Positions 1 to 10,164 of a stretch of 64,000 nt of DNA are shown here, one piece after another. How positions within the stretch are numbered: the stretch's first letter is position 1; each line of letters starts with the position of its first letter. The DNA is from Thermofilaceae archaeon. Lineage in GTDB: Archaea; Thermoproteota; Thermoprotei; Thermofilales; Thermofilaceae. The position numbers and the translations under genes were made by a program. The notes under the pieces are model-generated. The model was not told the DNA's origin. It saw only the letters and a program-made list of their open reading frames with translations, and did no database searches. The stretch spans positions 248,001 to 312,000 of the forward strand of contig JANXEW010000001.1 in the NCBI GenBank assembly GCA_025057995.1, in the 5' to 3' direction.

Positions 1-2487
1 GAGTTTAGAAGGGAGGCTGGAGTTCTTAGAGTTCTAGCTCAACAAGCCCTCTTCTTCTTTGAGCGGGGCAACTACACTTCAGCGGTTGGAGCCCTTTTAA
101 GCCTCGTTAACGGAGCCAACTCGTTGAAAAGTCGTGTTGAAGGGTTATTCAGTTATTCTCAAATAGCTGCGCTCGGGATAATCCTTCTCACTCTCTCTTT
201 CGCGCATACTTTCTCGATGCTCTTCTTCGAGCGTGGGAAAAGCCTCTACACAATGAGGCTAGCATTGCTCACAGGTTTCCTTCTAGCAGCTACGTTATTG
301 TCCCCTACTATGAGACTAGCTATCGCTGGTCTGCTAGGCGCGCTCGGCATCCCGCTAGCCATTCTAGACATCCCGACGGTCGTTGCGGGCACCCTCGTAA
401 TGGGCTTTCTAGCTTACGGGCTTCTCATGTTGGTTTCGTTAGCAGCTGGTCCCGTCAGAGGCTTCTGGCTTTACCTAGCTATCCGCTACATGAAGTCCAA
501 GCGTTTAAGGACGATACTTGTCTTATCGTCCATGACTCTTGTTATAGCCTCTACTCTCGCTGTCTCAGGAGTTACACTGGGTATAACCTCAACCGCTAAA
601 ACGGGTAGGGGTGCTGGCTTCTATGGTTTAGACATTGAGGTAAACACTATACGGCGACCTATGGGTTTAAACAGCACTGAAGTAGAGTGGCTTAAGGCTA
701 CAATCAACGCAACTGATGTTGGTCTAATGGCAACGGTCCCCCCGACGTACATTGGGGTTCTAGTAAGCGGGCGCGAGTCCCAGACAATGATTTTATCGTA
801 TTTAGTGGCCCTCGACATACCGTTTGCAGTACGTCACTTCAACCTGACCGCAGCTGTTTACGAAGGAAGATTGCCTAGAACTGGAGCTGTAGAAGTTATA
901 CTGCCTAAAGGGTTCGCTGAAACGATAAAGGTCGGCGATAACGTTTGGCTTTTCTTTGCTCAACCTAGCGCGACAGGACCCCCCTCTCCCGCAGGACCCG
1001 TATGGGACACGCCCGTGAAAGTCGTCGGCTTCTTCGACCCTATGGTGTTAAACTCAACCCTAGACCCAGAGCTTAGACCACTCTTCGGCGACCTCTCTCG
1101 AGTGAACTTCATGGTTATAGCTCCTTACGAACCCTTCGCAAGGCGTCTCTCCACTTCTCGTTTATGGCTTCTGACAAAGGACTTGACGACTGTCAGGTTG
1201 ACGGCTGAGTTAACGTTCTCGACGTTGCCGGTCACCGTACATGTTCTCGAGGGATCAAAGGTTACGACCTATGAGAGAACTGCGCAAGTCTCCTTTAGGG
1301 GTGCTGAAGCCATTGTGCTCTTGGTCGTGGCGGCTTTAATGAACGCCAGCGTAATGCTCGGTCACGTGGAAGATAGGCGTAAAGAGGTCTACACGATGGC
1401 GACACTCGGAGCCGATCCGAAAGGGTTGTTCAATTCTATGCTCGTCGAGGCTTCAATCATAGGCATCATAGCCTCGTACTTAGGATGGCTCCTAGCTCCA
1501 TTGATTAACACAGTTCTTGGAGCTCTCGGCTACCTAATCAGCGGACAACCAGTTAGCGCGACACCCTTACCGGTTGAAAGTCTCTTTTATGCGTCTGGCG
1601 TAGGCTTAACCGTTACGCTCGTCTCAGCTTACATACCATCTAGGAGAGCGAGTGGTTTATCTAGGATGGGAAGAGAGGAGAGGAAGGTCATCTCCACTAG
1701 CGAGCTGAAGGTTGTTGGAGGGATCGCCGTCTACGAGTTACCGATAAGAGTGTCCATATTTGAGAGCGAAGGCCTATACAGGTATCTAAAGGAGATACTC
1801 CCCAAGAAGGACATTATAGGTGAAGAGGTGTACTTGGACGGTACTTTCGCCATCTCTTTCGCCATTCTCCCACCACACATGAGGGGAGCCTTTGTTACCT
1901 GCCGTCTAAGGACTGTTAAACGGGGAGACAGCCTAATACTACAACTGGAGGTTCCAGAAGAGTACAAAAGCTATATGTACTTGAGTGACGTAATCTACGC
2001 TCTAGAGACTAAGCTCTTAGACTACTCCAAGTGGAGGGATAGCCAGTTCAGGTATCAGATACTAAGGTATGCTCCAAGGCGCGAGGCTTTAACCCTTGAC
2101 GCGCTACTGGAAAGGTGTAGAGACGTTATAGCTAAGGCGAGAGAGATGGAGTTGAAGTTGAAGCGGCTTGAGGAGATGAAAGCCTCGATATCCACTAGCC
2201 TGTACTCAGAGTACGAGAAAAGGTACAGGAGGCAGTTGGGTTCATTCATTAGGGAGTTGTTGACTCTCTCCCTGAGGCTTGAACCGTTTGTAAACCAGTT
2301 GCGTGAAGAGATACGTAAGCTGGAGGCCGATCTTGAGAAACACAAGGTGGCTTACGAGCTCGGTGAGCTGGGAGAGGTAGAGTACATGAAGGTAGTAGAA
2401 CCTATCGAAAAACAACTTGAGGAACACAGGAGTAGGCTCAAGATGATAGATGAAGTCAACGAGTTTCTAGCTTCGAGAAGAAGATAA
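1..2487 (+). CDS. FtsX-like ABC transporter permease with C-terminal coiled-coil extension (5' end outside the window)
   Basis: Frame is open from base 1 (EFRREAGVLRVLAQQALFFFERGNYTSAVG... joins the listed ORF in frame). Multiple TM segments and a terminal FtsX/MacB-like unit (GAEAIVLLVVAALMNASVMLGHVEDRRKEVYTMATLGADPKGL), then about 270 aa of charged, partly coiled-coil sequence. Confidence 0.8.
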   Translation, partial: EFRREAGVLRVLAQQALFFFERGNYTSAVGALLSLVNGANSLKSRVEGLFSYSQIAALGIILLTLSFAHTFSMLFFERGKSLYTMRLALLTGFLLAATLLSPTMRLAIAGLLGALGIPLAILDIPTVVAGTLVMGFLAYGLLMLVSLAAGPVRGFWLYLAIRYMKSKRLRTILVLSSMTLVIASTLAVSGVTLGITSTAKTGRGAGFYGLDIEVNTIRRPMGLNSTEVEWLKATINATDVGLMATVPPTYIGVLVSGRESQTMILSYLVALDIPFAVRHFNLTAAVYEGRLPRTGAVEVILPKGFAETIKVGDNVWLFFAQPSATGPPSPAGPVWDTPVKVVGFFDPMVLNSTLDPELRPLFGDLSRVNFMVIAPYEPFARRLSTSRLWLLTKDLTTVRLTAELTFSTLPVTVHVLEGSKVTTYERTAQVSFRGAEAIVLLVVAALMNASVMLGHVEDRRKEVYTMATLGADPKGLFNSMLVEASIIGIIASYLGWLLAPLINTVLGALGYLISGQPVSATPLPVESLFYASGVGLTVTLVSAYIPSRRASGLSRMGREERKVISTSELKVVGGIAVYELPIRVSIFESEGLYRYLKEILPKKDIIGEEVYLDGTFAISFAILPPHMRGAFVTCRLRTVKRGDSLILQLEVPEEYKSYMYLSDVIYALETKLLDYSKWRDSQFRYQILRYAPRREALTLDALLERCRDVIAKAREMELKLKRLEEMKASISTSLYSEYEKRYRRQLGSFIRELLTLSLRLEPFVNQLREEIRKLEADLEKHKVAYELGELGEVEYMKVVEPIEKQLEEHRSRLKMIDEVNEFLASRRR

Positions 2488-2506
2488 CGGTTTTAACCGC
2501 ACCTAG

Positions 2507-3637
2507 TTAATCTGTACTGTTTTCAATAATTTTAGAAAAATAGTCGAAAACCCATGAGGTGTCGTTAGGTCCCGGCGATGCTTCGGGGTGGAATTGAGTA
2601 CAGAGAACCCCTTTCTCACTATAGACTCCTTCAACTGTTTTATCATCCGCGTTTATGAACCAAACCTTAAGTCGCGTGCTCTTCAGGGATTCTACGTCAA
2701 CAGCGTAACCGTGGTTTTGGGAAGTCATATAACAGTAACCGCTGGTTAAATCGATGACAGGCTTGTTTACCCCTCTATGCCCGTACCGCAGCTTAAAGGT
2801 CTTAGCTCCCATGGCAAGGGATACTATTTGATGCCCCAAGCATACGCCTAACGTGGGCAGCCCGTATTCGACGAGAGCTCTTGCGGTATCCACTGTTTCA
2901 ACGTAGAGCTCCGGGTTACCGGGTCCATTACTGAATACGACGCCCTTAGGATCTAGGTCGATTATCTTATCGGCTGGGGTGTCGTAACGCACTAAGGATA
3001 CGTCATAACCCTTCCTTAGAAGGGCTCTAACGATACTCAATTTTACACCGCAATCGATAACGACGATAAGCCCCTTACCACCTTTGGAGCTTATCGTCCT
3101 TGTTTCTTCTACCGAAACTTTCTCTACGAGTTTTTGACTCCCGTAATCGAAGGATGCTAGTCGCTCAAGTAATTCGTTGATTTCTAAACCATTAGACTCG
3201 TATACTGCCAGGGCTCCCTTCATCACCCCCCTCTCTCTAAGCTTCTGGACAAGCTGCCTTGTATCAATCCCCCATATACCTGGAACCCCCTCTTCCCTAA
3301 GCCAGTCATTGACGTTCTTCGTAGAAGCCCAATGGCTAGGCGTAAAGCATGCTTCGTGAACTACAACTCCCTCAACCTTTATGCTAGTAGATTCAAAATG
3401 CAACGGTAGGTTGAACTCGTCTACCATCGTGTAAGAGGGGACTCCGTAATTACCTATGAGTGGATAAGTGAAAACTAGGATTTGTCCCTTATAGGAGGGA
3501 TCTGTAAGCGACTCGGTGTAACCTACCATCCCTGTAGTGAAAACTACTTCACCTACAGTCACCCCCGATGCGCCAAACCCTCTACCCTTCAACACCGTAC
3601 CATCTTCCAAAACTAATACGGCTTTCAAGCAACTCAC
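2507..3637 (-). CDS. carA: Carbamoyl-phosphate synthase small subunit (glutaminase)
   Basis: Class I GATase motif GVCLGHQIVSLAMGAKTFKLRYGHRGVNKPV; N-term VFTTGMVGYTESLTDPSYKGQILVFTYPLIGNYG. Confidence 0.97.
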   Translation of the reverse strand: MSCLKAVLVLEDGTVLKGRGFGASGVTVGEVVFTTGMVGYTESLTDPSYKGQILVFTYPLIGNYGVPSYTMVDEFNLPLHFESTSIKVEGVVVHEACFTPSHWASTKNVNDWLREEGVPGIWGIDTRQLVQKLRERGVMKGALAVYESNGLEINELLERLASFDYGSQKLVEKVSVEETRTISSKGGKGLIVVIDCGVKLSIVRALLRKGYDVSLVRYDTPADKIIDLDPKGVVFSNGPGNPELYVETVDTARALVEYGLPTLGVCLGHQIVSLAMGAKTFKLRYGHRGVNKPVIDLTSGYCYMTSQNHGYAVDVESLKSTRLKVWFINADDKTVEGVYSEKGVLCTQFHPEASPGPNDTSWVFDYFSKIIENSTD

Positions 3638-6600
3638 CTACAGAGGCTCAATGCTCAACTTGGTTTGATCCATAGCCCACTTGAGTGCCTCGAGTAAATG
3701 GATCGCTAAATTATAGTCAAGCACTAATGGGACAAGATAGTCTGCACACGCTCTCCTAACGTGGTAATCGTGGTTGTTTTCACCAAGAGCGACTACCATG
3801 CCGACCCTACCTTCTCGAATAACATTAATTAACTCGTTGAGAAGATGACCATCGCTTCGCTCCTGGTTTATTACTATGGGTTTGAAACCCTGCTTCTCGA
3901 ACTTTTCCTTGAGTTCATCCAGTAGATGGTTTCCCGAGTTCACACTGTTGCAAATAAGTAGGACGTATGATCCTTTCTCGGGGATTCTGTTTGGCTGAGC
4001 TGCAAGCCATGATTTAGCTAGGGCATCGTATAAGGAAATACCTGTAGAGGCTACTTCGCCTGTTGACCTCATCTCAACACCTAACGACGGGTATGCGCCC
4101 CTAAGCCTAGACCATGAAAACTGGGGGCTTTTAACACCCCATCTCCTTGATGGCGGCTCATAGATGCTCTCAGGTACATTCAACCGGTTGCCCAGTATTA
4201 CGTCAGCTACGTGCTCCATCAAGTTAACACCTTTTGTTTTTGAAACAAATGGCATAGACCTAGAAGCTCTGAGATTACATTCTATGACATAAACGTCATA
4301 TCCTAAAACTAGAAATTGTATATTCACGGGACCTCGCACGTTTAAAGCCCTACAGATAGCTAGGGAGTACCTCTTCATTTTCTCTACCGCTTCGTTCGAA
4401 AGAGAGAAGGGAGGTATAACCATCGTCGCGTCACCTGAATGCACTCCAGCCCCCTCTAGATGTTCTATCACAGCCCCCACCAAGACGCGTTCACCGTCGG
4501 AAACGCAATCAACTTCAGCTTCACGAGCTCCTTCTAGAAACTTGCTGACAACTAACTTTCTAACTAAAGGGTTGTGAAACGTTTCCCGCAAATACCTTAG
4601 AAGCTCGTCTTCATCCCTAACAACCTTCATCGCTGTTCCAGAAAGGACAAAAGAGGGTCTGACGATCACTGGATAACCCACGCTACGGCAGAATTCGATG
4701 ACATCCTCCGGATTCTCCAGTTCCGCCCAGGCAGGTTGAGGTATATTCAACTCGTCAAGCAACCTACTGAACCTTCTTCTATCTTCAGCCGTTTCAACAG
4801 CTTTACCACTTGGACCCAATATCCTTACACCCTTCTCCTCGAGTAGCGGAGCTAAGTTGTTCGCTATCTGTCCTCCCACACAAGTTACAACCCCCTCCGG
4901 TTGCTCGAACTCGTAAATGTCAAGAACTCTCTCCAACGTAAGCTCTTCGAAATATAGGCGATCGGCAATATCCCAGTCTGTCGAAACGGTTTCCGGGTTA
5001 TAGTTGAAGACGATAACCTCCTTCGAGCTTTTCTTCTTTAAAGCCCACGCTAATTGGACTACCCCCCAGTCGAACTCTACAGAAACCCCTACGCGGAATA
5101 CCCCTGCACCTAATATAACTACACCGCTCTTAGCCGGCTCGACGTCGTGCGCCTCTCCACCGTACGTGACGTACAAGTACTTCGTCCTAGCTGGCCACTC
5201 AGCGGCTAACGTGTCAACCTGCTTCACTCTAGGGACTATACCGTGTTTCTTTCTAAAAGACCGTACTTTATCCCATTCAACGTTCAAGCAGGCTGCTATC
5301 TGTTTATCAGAGAAACCGAGCCGTTTAGCTTCGCTTAAGAGCGTTACAGTCTCTTCACTATCATCGAGCCGTCCAAGTTTTCGAAGAAGCTCCTCAACAT
5401 CAACGATGTTTTTCATCTTGTGTATGAACCAGGGGTCGATGCCCGTTAAACGGTAGATCTCCTCAACCGGAATCCCTGCTTTCAATGCTTCCGCTATCGT
5501 GAAAACCCTATACGGTTTCAATTCCTGTAGCTCTTTGGTTAAACTTTCTACGGGCCTAGGTTCTCGCTGCCACGGGTTAGCTACCAACCCTTCTGCTCCT
5601 ATATCGAGCATCCTCAAAGCCTTTTGTAAAGCTTCTTCAAAACATCTGCCGACCGCCATGACTTCCCCAATACTCCGCATCTCAGTGCCGATCAACCTCT
5701 CAGCGCCGGGAAACTTCTCGAAATCCCACCTAGGCACTTTCACGACAACATAGTCTAGCGCAGGCTCAAAGTGAGCGGTAGTAACCCCCGTAACCCTGTT
5801 TATCAGCTCAGGTAGCCTATATCCTAAAGCGAGCTTCGCGGCAACATAAGCTAACGGGTAGCCTGTAGCTTTACTAGCTAGAGCACTACTCCTCGACATC
5901 CTCGGGTTCGTCTCTATCACGTAAAACTCCTCTGAACGCGGGTTGAGGGCGAACTGTACGTTACACTCCCCCACTACGCCGACAACTCTTGCAACTCCTA
6001 ACGATGAATCCCTCAGCAGCTGGTACTCTCTGTTTGTCAAAGTCTGCGATGGAGCGACTACGATGGAGTCCCCAGTGTGAATGCCCATAGGATCCATGTT
6101 CTCGAGGCACGCTACGGCTACGGCGTTCCCCACGCAATCCCTCACAACTTCAAATTCTATCTCCTTCCATTTCTCAAGGTACTTTTCTATCAACACTTGA
6201 TTCACGGGCGACTGGGCGAAAGCCTTCGAGACGCGCGTCTCCAACTCCTCCCTGTTTCTAGCTACAAATGAGCCAGCCCCGCCTAAGTTGAAGGCTACTC
6301 TGACCATAACTGGGTAACCGACTTCAGCAGCAGCCTCCACCGCTTCTTCGATAGAATGAGCTGCTTTAGAAGGCGGGACAGGTATACCGTTCTCCTCCAT
6401 CGCCTTTCTGAACAAGTGTCGATCAGAAGCTTTTACGATACTTTCGACAGGAGTTCCAAGCACCTTTATACCGTACCTGTCGAGCACACCCCGTTTCTCA
6501 AGTTCAACCCCACAGTTTAAAGCAGCTTGTCCCCCGAAACCGAGGAGGACGCCATCAGGGTTCTCTCTCTCGATCACTTTCTCGACAAAATCCGCGTGAA

Positions 6601-6805
6601 TGGGTAGGAGGTAGACCCTATCAGCCAGCTCCTTCGAGGTCTGTATAGTGGCGACATTAGGGTTGACGACTATTACCTCTAACCCTTCTTCCTTTAAAGC
6701 CTTTATAGCTTGAGAACCGCTGTAATCGAACTCGGCTGCTTCAGCGATCTTTATAGCTCCCGACCCTAGCAACAGAACCTTGCGTATGTCATCTCGGCGA
6801 GGCAT
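3638..6805 (-). CDS. carB: Carbamoyl-phosphate synthase large subunit
   Basis: 1055 aa; GSGAIKIAEAAEFDYSGSQAIKALKEEG, tandem ATP-grasp halves, C-term MGS-like domain; abuts carA. Confidence 0.97.
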   Translation of the reverse strand: MPRRDDIRKVLLLGSGAIKIAEAAEFDYSGSQAIKALKEEGLEVIVVNPNVATIQTSKELADRVYLLPIHADFVEKVIERENPDGVLLGFGGQAALNCGVELEKRGVLDRYGIKVLGTPVESIVKASDRHLFRKAMEENGIPVPPSKAAHSIEEAVEAAAEVGYPVMVRVAFNLGGAGSFVARNREELETRVSKAFAQSPVNQVLIEKYLEKWKEIEFEVVRDCVGNAVAVACLENMDPMGIHTGDSIVVAPSQTLTNREYQLLRDSSLGVARVVGVVGECNVQFALNPRSEEFYVIETNPRMSRSSALASKATGYPLAYVAAKLALGYRLPELINRVTGVTTAHFEPALDYVVVKVPRWDFEKFPGAERLIGTEMRSIGEVMAVGRCFEEALQKALRMLDIGAEGLVANPWQREPRPVESLTKELQELKPYRVFTIAEALKAGIPVEEIYRLTGIDPWFIHKMKNIVDVEELLRKLGRLDDSEETVTLLSEAKRLGFSDKQIAACLNVEWDKVRSFRKKHGIVPRVKQVDTLAAEWPARTKYLYVTYGGEAHDVEPAKSGVVILGAGVFRVGVSVEFDWGVVQLAWALKKKSSKEVIVFNYNPETVSTDWDIADRLYFEELTLERVLDIYEFEQPEGVVTCVGGQIANNLAPLLEEKGVRILGPSGKAVETAEDRRRFSRLLDELNIPQPAWAELENPEDVIEFCRSVGYPVIVRPSFVLSGTAMKVVRDEDELLRYLRETFHNPLVRKLVVSKFLEGAREAEVDCVSDGERVLVGAVIEHLEGAGVHSGDATMVIPPFSLSNEAVEKMKRYSLAICRALNVRGPVNIQFLVLGYDVYVIECNLRASRSMPFVSKTKGVNLMEHVADVILGNRLNVPESIYEPPSRRWGVKSPQFSWSRLRGAYPSLGVEMRSTGEVASTGISLYDALAKSWLAAQPNRIPEKGSYVLLICNSVNSGNHLLDELKEKFEKQGFKPIVINQERSDGHLLNELINVIREGRVGMVVALGENNHDYHVRRACADYLVPLVLDYNLAIHLLEALKWAMDQTKLSIEPL

Positions 6806-6933
6806 GAGGATACACCGCGAGGGTAGAAGAGCTTGTGCCTATACCGACCAGGGCGTAGCCATCCAATCGATCCAAGACCCTAGCCCGCCTACCGCAGAGA
6901 GTAGTAGAAAAAGATTTCGCTTAAATTAAACAG

Positions 6934-7758
6934 TTAAACAATGAAACGTTCAAGGAACTTTCTAGCAAGGATCAAACCCTCTTCGTAACCGAAAAACGGG
7001 TCCTCATGTTCTATGCTGATAGCGTAATCGTATCTGTACTTTCTTAGCACTGAGAAGAAGCCGATCCAATCGAACTCCCCAAAGCCCGGTAGCCTGTGAG
7101 GGCACCAACCACCGACGGTAACTCCAACCTCCCTTAACCTAGACCAGAGGACTTCTGCATCTTTCGCGTGCACGTGAAAGATCCTCCCCCCGAACTCATC
7201 GGCTGCTTTCACGGGATCGATGAGCTGGCAGATCAAATGGCTTGGATCAAACTCTAAACCTAGGTTCGGAGATCCCAGCTCGTCGAAAACAGCCCGCCAG
7301 ATATCAGGTCTAAACATTATGTTGCCGGGACAGTTTTCGATGGCGATCTTTACACCGTAATCTTCAGCCTTCTTCAGAATTGGAGGCCAAACCTTTCTAA
7401 GCTCTTCCAAGTTTCTATCAACGTCGCCCGGGTATTTTCCAAGCCATCCGGTCACGACGGGTTTCTCCAGCTTGTACGTAGCTTCAATAAGCTTCATGAA
7501 ATGTTCTATATGCAACTTCCTAACGGAAGGGTCTGGGTCGATAGGGTTTCCGTAGAAACCGAGGGCACTGATAACTACCCTCTCCTCCTCTTCGAGTGTC
7601 TTTACCGCACTCGGGTTTCTGATCGCGGCATCTACGTCAAAGAAGCTTGACCCTGGCGGTGCTGCAACGCTTATCGACTGGAAACCGTAGTCGCGCGCCC
7701 ATTTCAGGGTTTTCTTTAGGTCTCCAAGCTGTCCTCCCGTGAAAAACCCGAGCAACAT
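6934..7758 (-). CDS. Sugar phosphate isomerase/epimerase (xylose isomerase-like TIM barrel)
   Basis: IAIENCPGN, GLEFDPSHLICQLIDPVKAADEFGGRIFHVHAKD, ISIEHEDPFFGYEEGL motifs. Confidence 0.88.
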   Translation of the reverse strand: MLLGFFTGGQLGDLKKTLKWARDYGFQSISVAAPPGSSFFDVDAAIRNPSAVKTLEEEERVVISALGFYGNPIDPDPSVRKLHIEHFMKLIEATYKLEKPVVTGWLGKYPGDVDRNLEELRKVWPPILKKAEDYGVKIAIENCPGNIMFRPDIWRAVFDELGSPNLGLEFDPSHLICQLIDPVKAADEFGGRIFHVHAKDAEVLWSRLREVGVTVGGWCPHRLPGFGEFDWIGFFSVLRKYRYDYAISIEHEDPFFGYEEGLILARKFLERFIV

Positions 7759-7841
7759 TCTTTCTCAAGTTCTCAGGAAGTAACTGGATAATAAGCATGA
7801 TGTGACAATAAGCCTAAAATGAAGGTTTTGAAGATGTACTT

Positions 7842-8288
7842 GTGCTAAAAGTAGCGGTTGGGTCGGATGACACTTACCCGGTAGCGAGTTTTATTTCGAG
7901 ATACCTTAAGTCAAAGGGTTTTAAAGTAATCGAGCTGGGCTCACTAGAAAAGGGTGTCCCCGTCCCGTGGCCTAGTGTCGGGTTTGAGGTGGGCGAGTAC
8001 GTTGCGCGTGGCGACGCGCTCTTCGGCGTAGTTATTTGCTATACTGGCACAGGTGTTTCAATAGCGGCTAACAAAGTTAAAGGAGTACGCGCCGCCCTTT
8101 GCGTCGACGCTCAAACTGCGAGAGGCGCTAGGCTCTGGAACAACGCCAATGTCCTAGCGATAAGCGCGCGCTTAACGAGTGAGGAACTCGCGAAGGAGAT
8201 CATCGACTCTTGGCTTTCCGTCACAGAGCCCGATCCAAGCGAACTGGGAAACATAAAGATGATTGAAGTACGTGAGTCGAAAACCTAG
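7842..8288 (+). CDS. rpiB: RpiB/LacA/LacB-type ribose-5-phosphate isomerase B
   Basis: VAVGSDD, VICYTGTGVSIAANKVKGVRAALCVDAQTARGARLWNNANVLAIS; GTG start. Confidence 0.88.
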   Translation: MLKVAVGSDDTYPVASFISRYLKSKGFKVIELGSLEKGVPVPWPSVGFEVGEYVARGDALFGVVICYTGTGVSIAANKVKGVRAALCVDAQTARGARLWNNANVLAISARLTSEELAKEIIDSWLSVTEPDPSELGNIKMIEVRESKT

Positions 8289-8758
8289 CCGTATTTCGAT
8301 GCGAGAAGTTGACACGAGATGATTAGGGGCGACTGTTGCAGGGTGCGAAGAAGGGTTTGACCCAAAAGGAGGTGGGACTTAAAGCTAACACTTGAACCTG
8401 AGAAGTAGTTGAGCCTAAACATTACATAGACGAAAAGCGTATTTATTCTCTTACGCTTTCTTGTTAAACTGAATGTTTTGTAAAGTATTTTGAGAAGTTT
8501 AAAGGATAAGAGTTAAGTCTTTCCTAATGACTTCTATAGAAGGAAAAATAGGTTAACTAGAGCTTAACAACTTTTTATTATTACTCCTAAAGGAAAAAGG
8601 AGTTGGCTTTACTCTATTGATAAGTTTGTTATTTAAATTCTTTTCAAGATGCTATTATAGGGATTCCTATAAGTTTAAAACAATCTCATGAATACTTTCA
8701 CATCTTATCAAAAGCTTTAAAAGAGATTACGTTCAATAATTTATTGAAAATGGTTTAA

Positions 8759-9163
8759 ATGGAAGAACCGAGTCAAGTTACAATAATCGGAGATGTAGAA
8801 AGTTATGATGAAACTACAGGCAAACACCGTTGGGTCCGCCTCCTCGGATGGGGACCAGGGTTAGGTTATCCACTTTGGAGCGGGTACTATAAGTTGGTCT
8901 ATGGTATTCCAAGGTTACTCGTCGACCCGGAAAACCCCGAGAAGCCTATTTTCGAAGCTTACGAGATCGAAGGCGAATTCGACGCTGATACCGTTAGTTG
9001 GACGAGGGGTAAAATGAAGGTTAAGTATCTGGAGACAGGGGAGATTTCAGTCGTTGAAGTAGAAAATTGGAGATTTTCACTATACGAAGGCGATAAATTG
9101 TATACTGATGATGGAAGATTACTTTTCCAAGTATTAAAAAAAGAGAAGAAAGTGGAAAAATAA
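8759..9163 (+). CDS. Hypothetical protein
   Basis: 134 aa ORF with coding-like composition in an AT-rich neighbourhood; no family recognised. Confidence 0.5.
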   Translation: MEEPSQVTIIGDVESYDETTGKHRWVRLLGWGPGLGYPLWSGYYKLVYGIPRLLVDPENPEKPIFEAYEIEGEFDADTVSWTRGKMKVKYLETGEISVVEVENWRFSLYEGDKLYTDDGRLLFQVLKKEKKVEK

Positions 9164-9372
9164 ATCAAACAGATGAAGAAAGTAAAGCCCAATAGTTTTA
9201 ATGCTAGAACTATTATTTGATAGTAGCTTTCAATTTACCTTCTTCCGAAGCTTATCAAAAGTAAGTAGAGGAGAGAGCGTGAAAGTAGTTAACTTCACCA
9301 CGAGTTAAATTTGTTAGCTACGCTTAGCGTTCGATAGTAAATGTTAAAAAGCCCATCATTACGTCGCCCGCT

Positions 9373-10155
9373 GTGCGTATCGTCGTTACCAATGATGATG
9401 GTCTCAGAAGCCCGGGGTTAAGGTTACTTTATGAAGCTGTAAGAGAACTTGACGAAGCGTTAGTTATCGCGCCTATGGAGCAAGCTTCAGCTAAGGGCGG
9501 TATGCTTACTCTCGATGAACCGATTAGGGTCTATGAGCTAGATCTTACCTACGCTTCCGCCTACGGTATAACGGGTTCTCCGCGTGACGTTGTTCACGTA
9601 GCTAGGGAGGTTTTCGGAGGTCTCGACATGCTTGTTTCAGGAATTAACATAGGCGAGAACACGAGTATTCAGAACATTCTAGTTTCAGGAACTGTGGGTG
9701 CTGCAGCTGAAGCTTCCCTTTTCGATATACCGGCTGTGGCGTTTTCAGCTGACGTTAACAAACCGAGTGCTTTAACGGAAAGGGGTTACGCAGATTTCGC
9801 GGTTTCTGTGGCGAGAGCTGTAGCAAGGTACGTAGCCTCGGAGGGGCTTCCTTCTGGTGTCGACCTCCTCAACGTAAACCTTCCCCGTTCACCGACTAGC
9901 CTGGTGCGGGTGGTCCCCCCAGCTAGGCGTCGCTGGATCGAGAAACTGGATAGGAGAGTTGATCCACGAGGACAGTGTTACTACTGGCTTTACGGCGAGG
10001 CTACCGAGCCCGAGCCGGGGACTGACTCCTATGTGGTTTTCGTAGAGAGAGGCATAGCCATCTCTCCCATCAGCCTTTCTTTAAAAGCGGTTGACATTTC
10101 GCTATTAGACGCTTTAGTTACTGAGGTAAGCTCTGCCCTGAAAGTAAAAAGTTAA
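9373..10155 (+). CDS. surE: 5'/3'-nucleotidase SurE
   Basis: N-term RIVVTNDDGLRSPGL; SGINIGENTSIQNILVSGTVGAAAEA. Confidence 0.95.
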   Translation: MRIVVTNDDGLRSPGLRLLYEAVRELDEALVIAPMEQASAKGGMLTLDEPIRVYELDLTYASAYGITGSPRDVVHVAREVFGGLDMLVSGINIGENTSIQNILVSGTVGAAAEASLFDIPAVAFSADVNKPSALTERGYADFAVSVARAVARYVASEGLPSGVDLLNVNLPRSPTSLVRVVPPARRRWIEKLDRRVDPRGQCYYWLYGEATEPEPGTDSYVVFVERGIAISPISLSLKAVDISLLDALVTEVSSALKVKS

Positions 10156-10164
10156 GCCGTTAGG

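Noticed and set aside
5004-5456. 150-aa plus-strand ORF within carB
   Set aside because: Antisense to conserved carB sequence; Ser/Thr/Lys-rich shadow ORF.
8582-8610. Short inverted repeat ACTCC...GGAGT as a terminator/attachment site
   Set aside because: Only 5 bp of pairing in AT-rich DNA; expected by chance.
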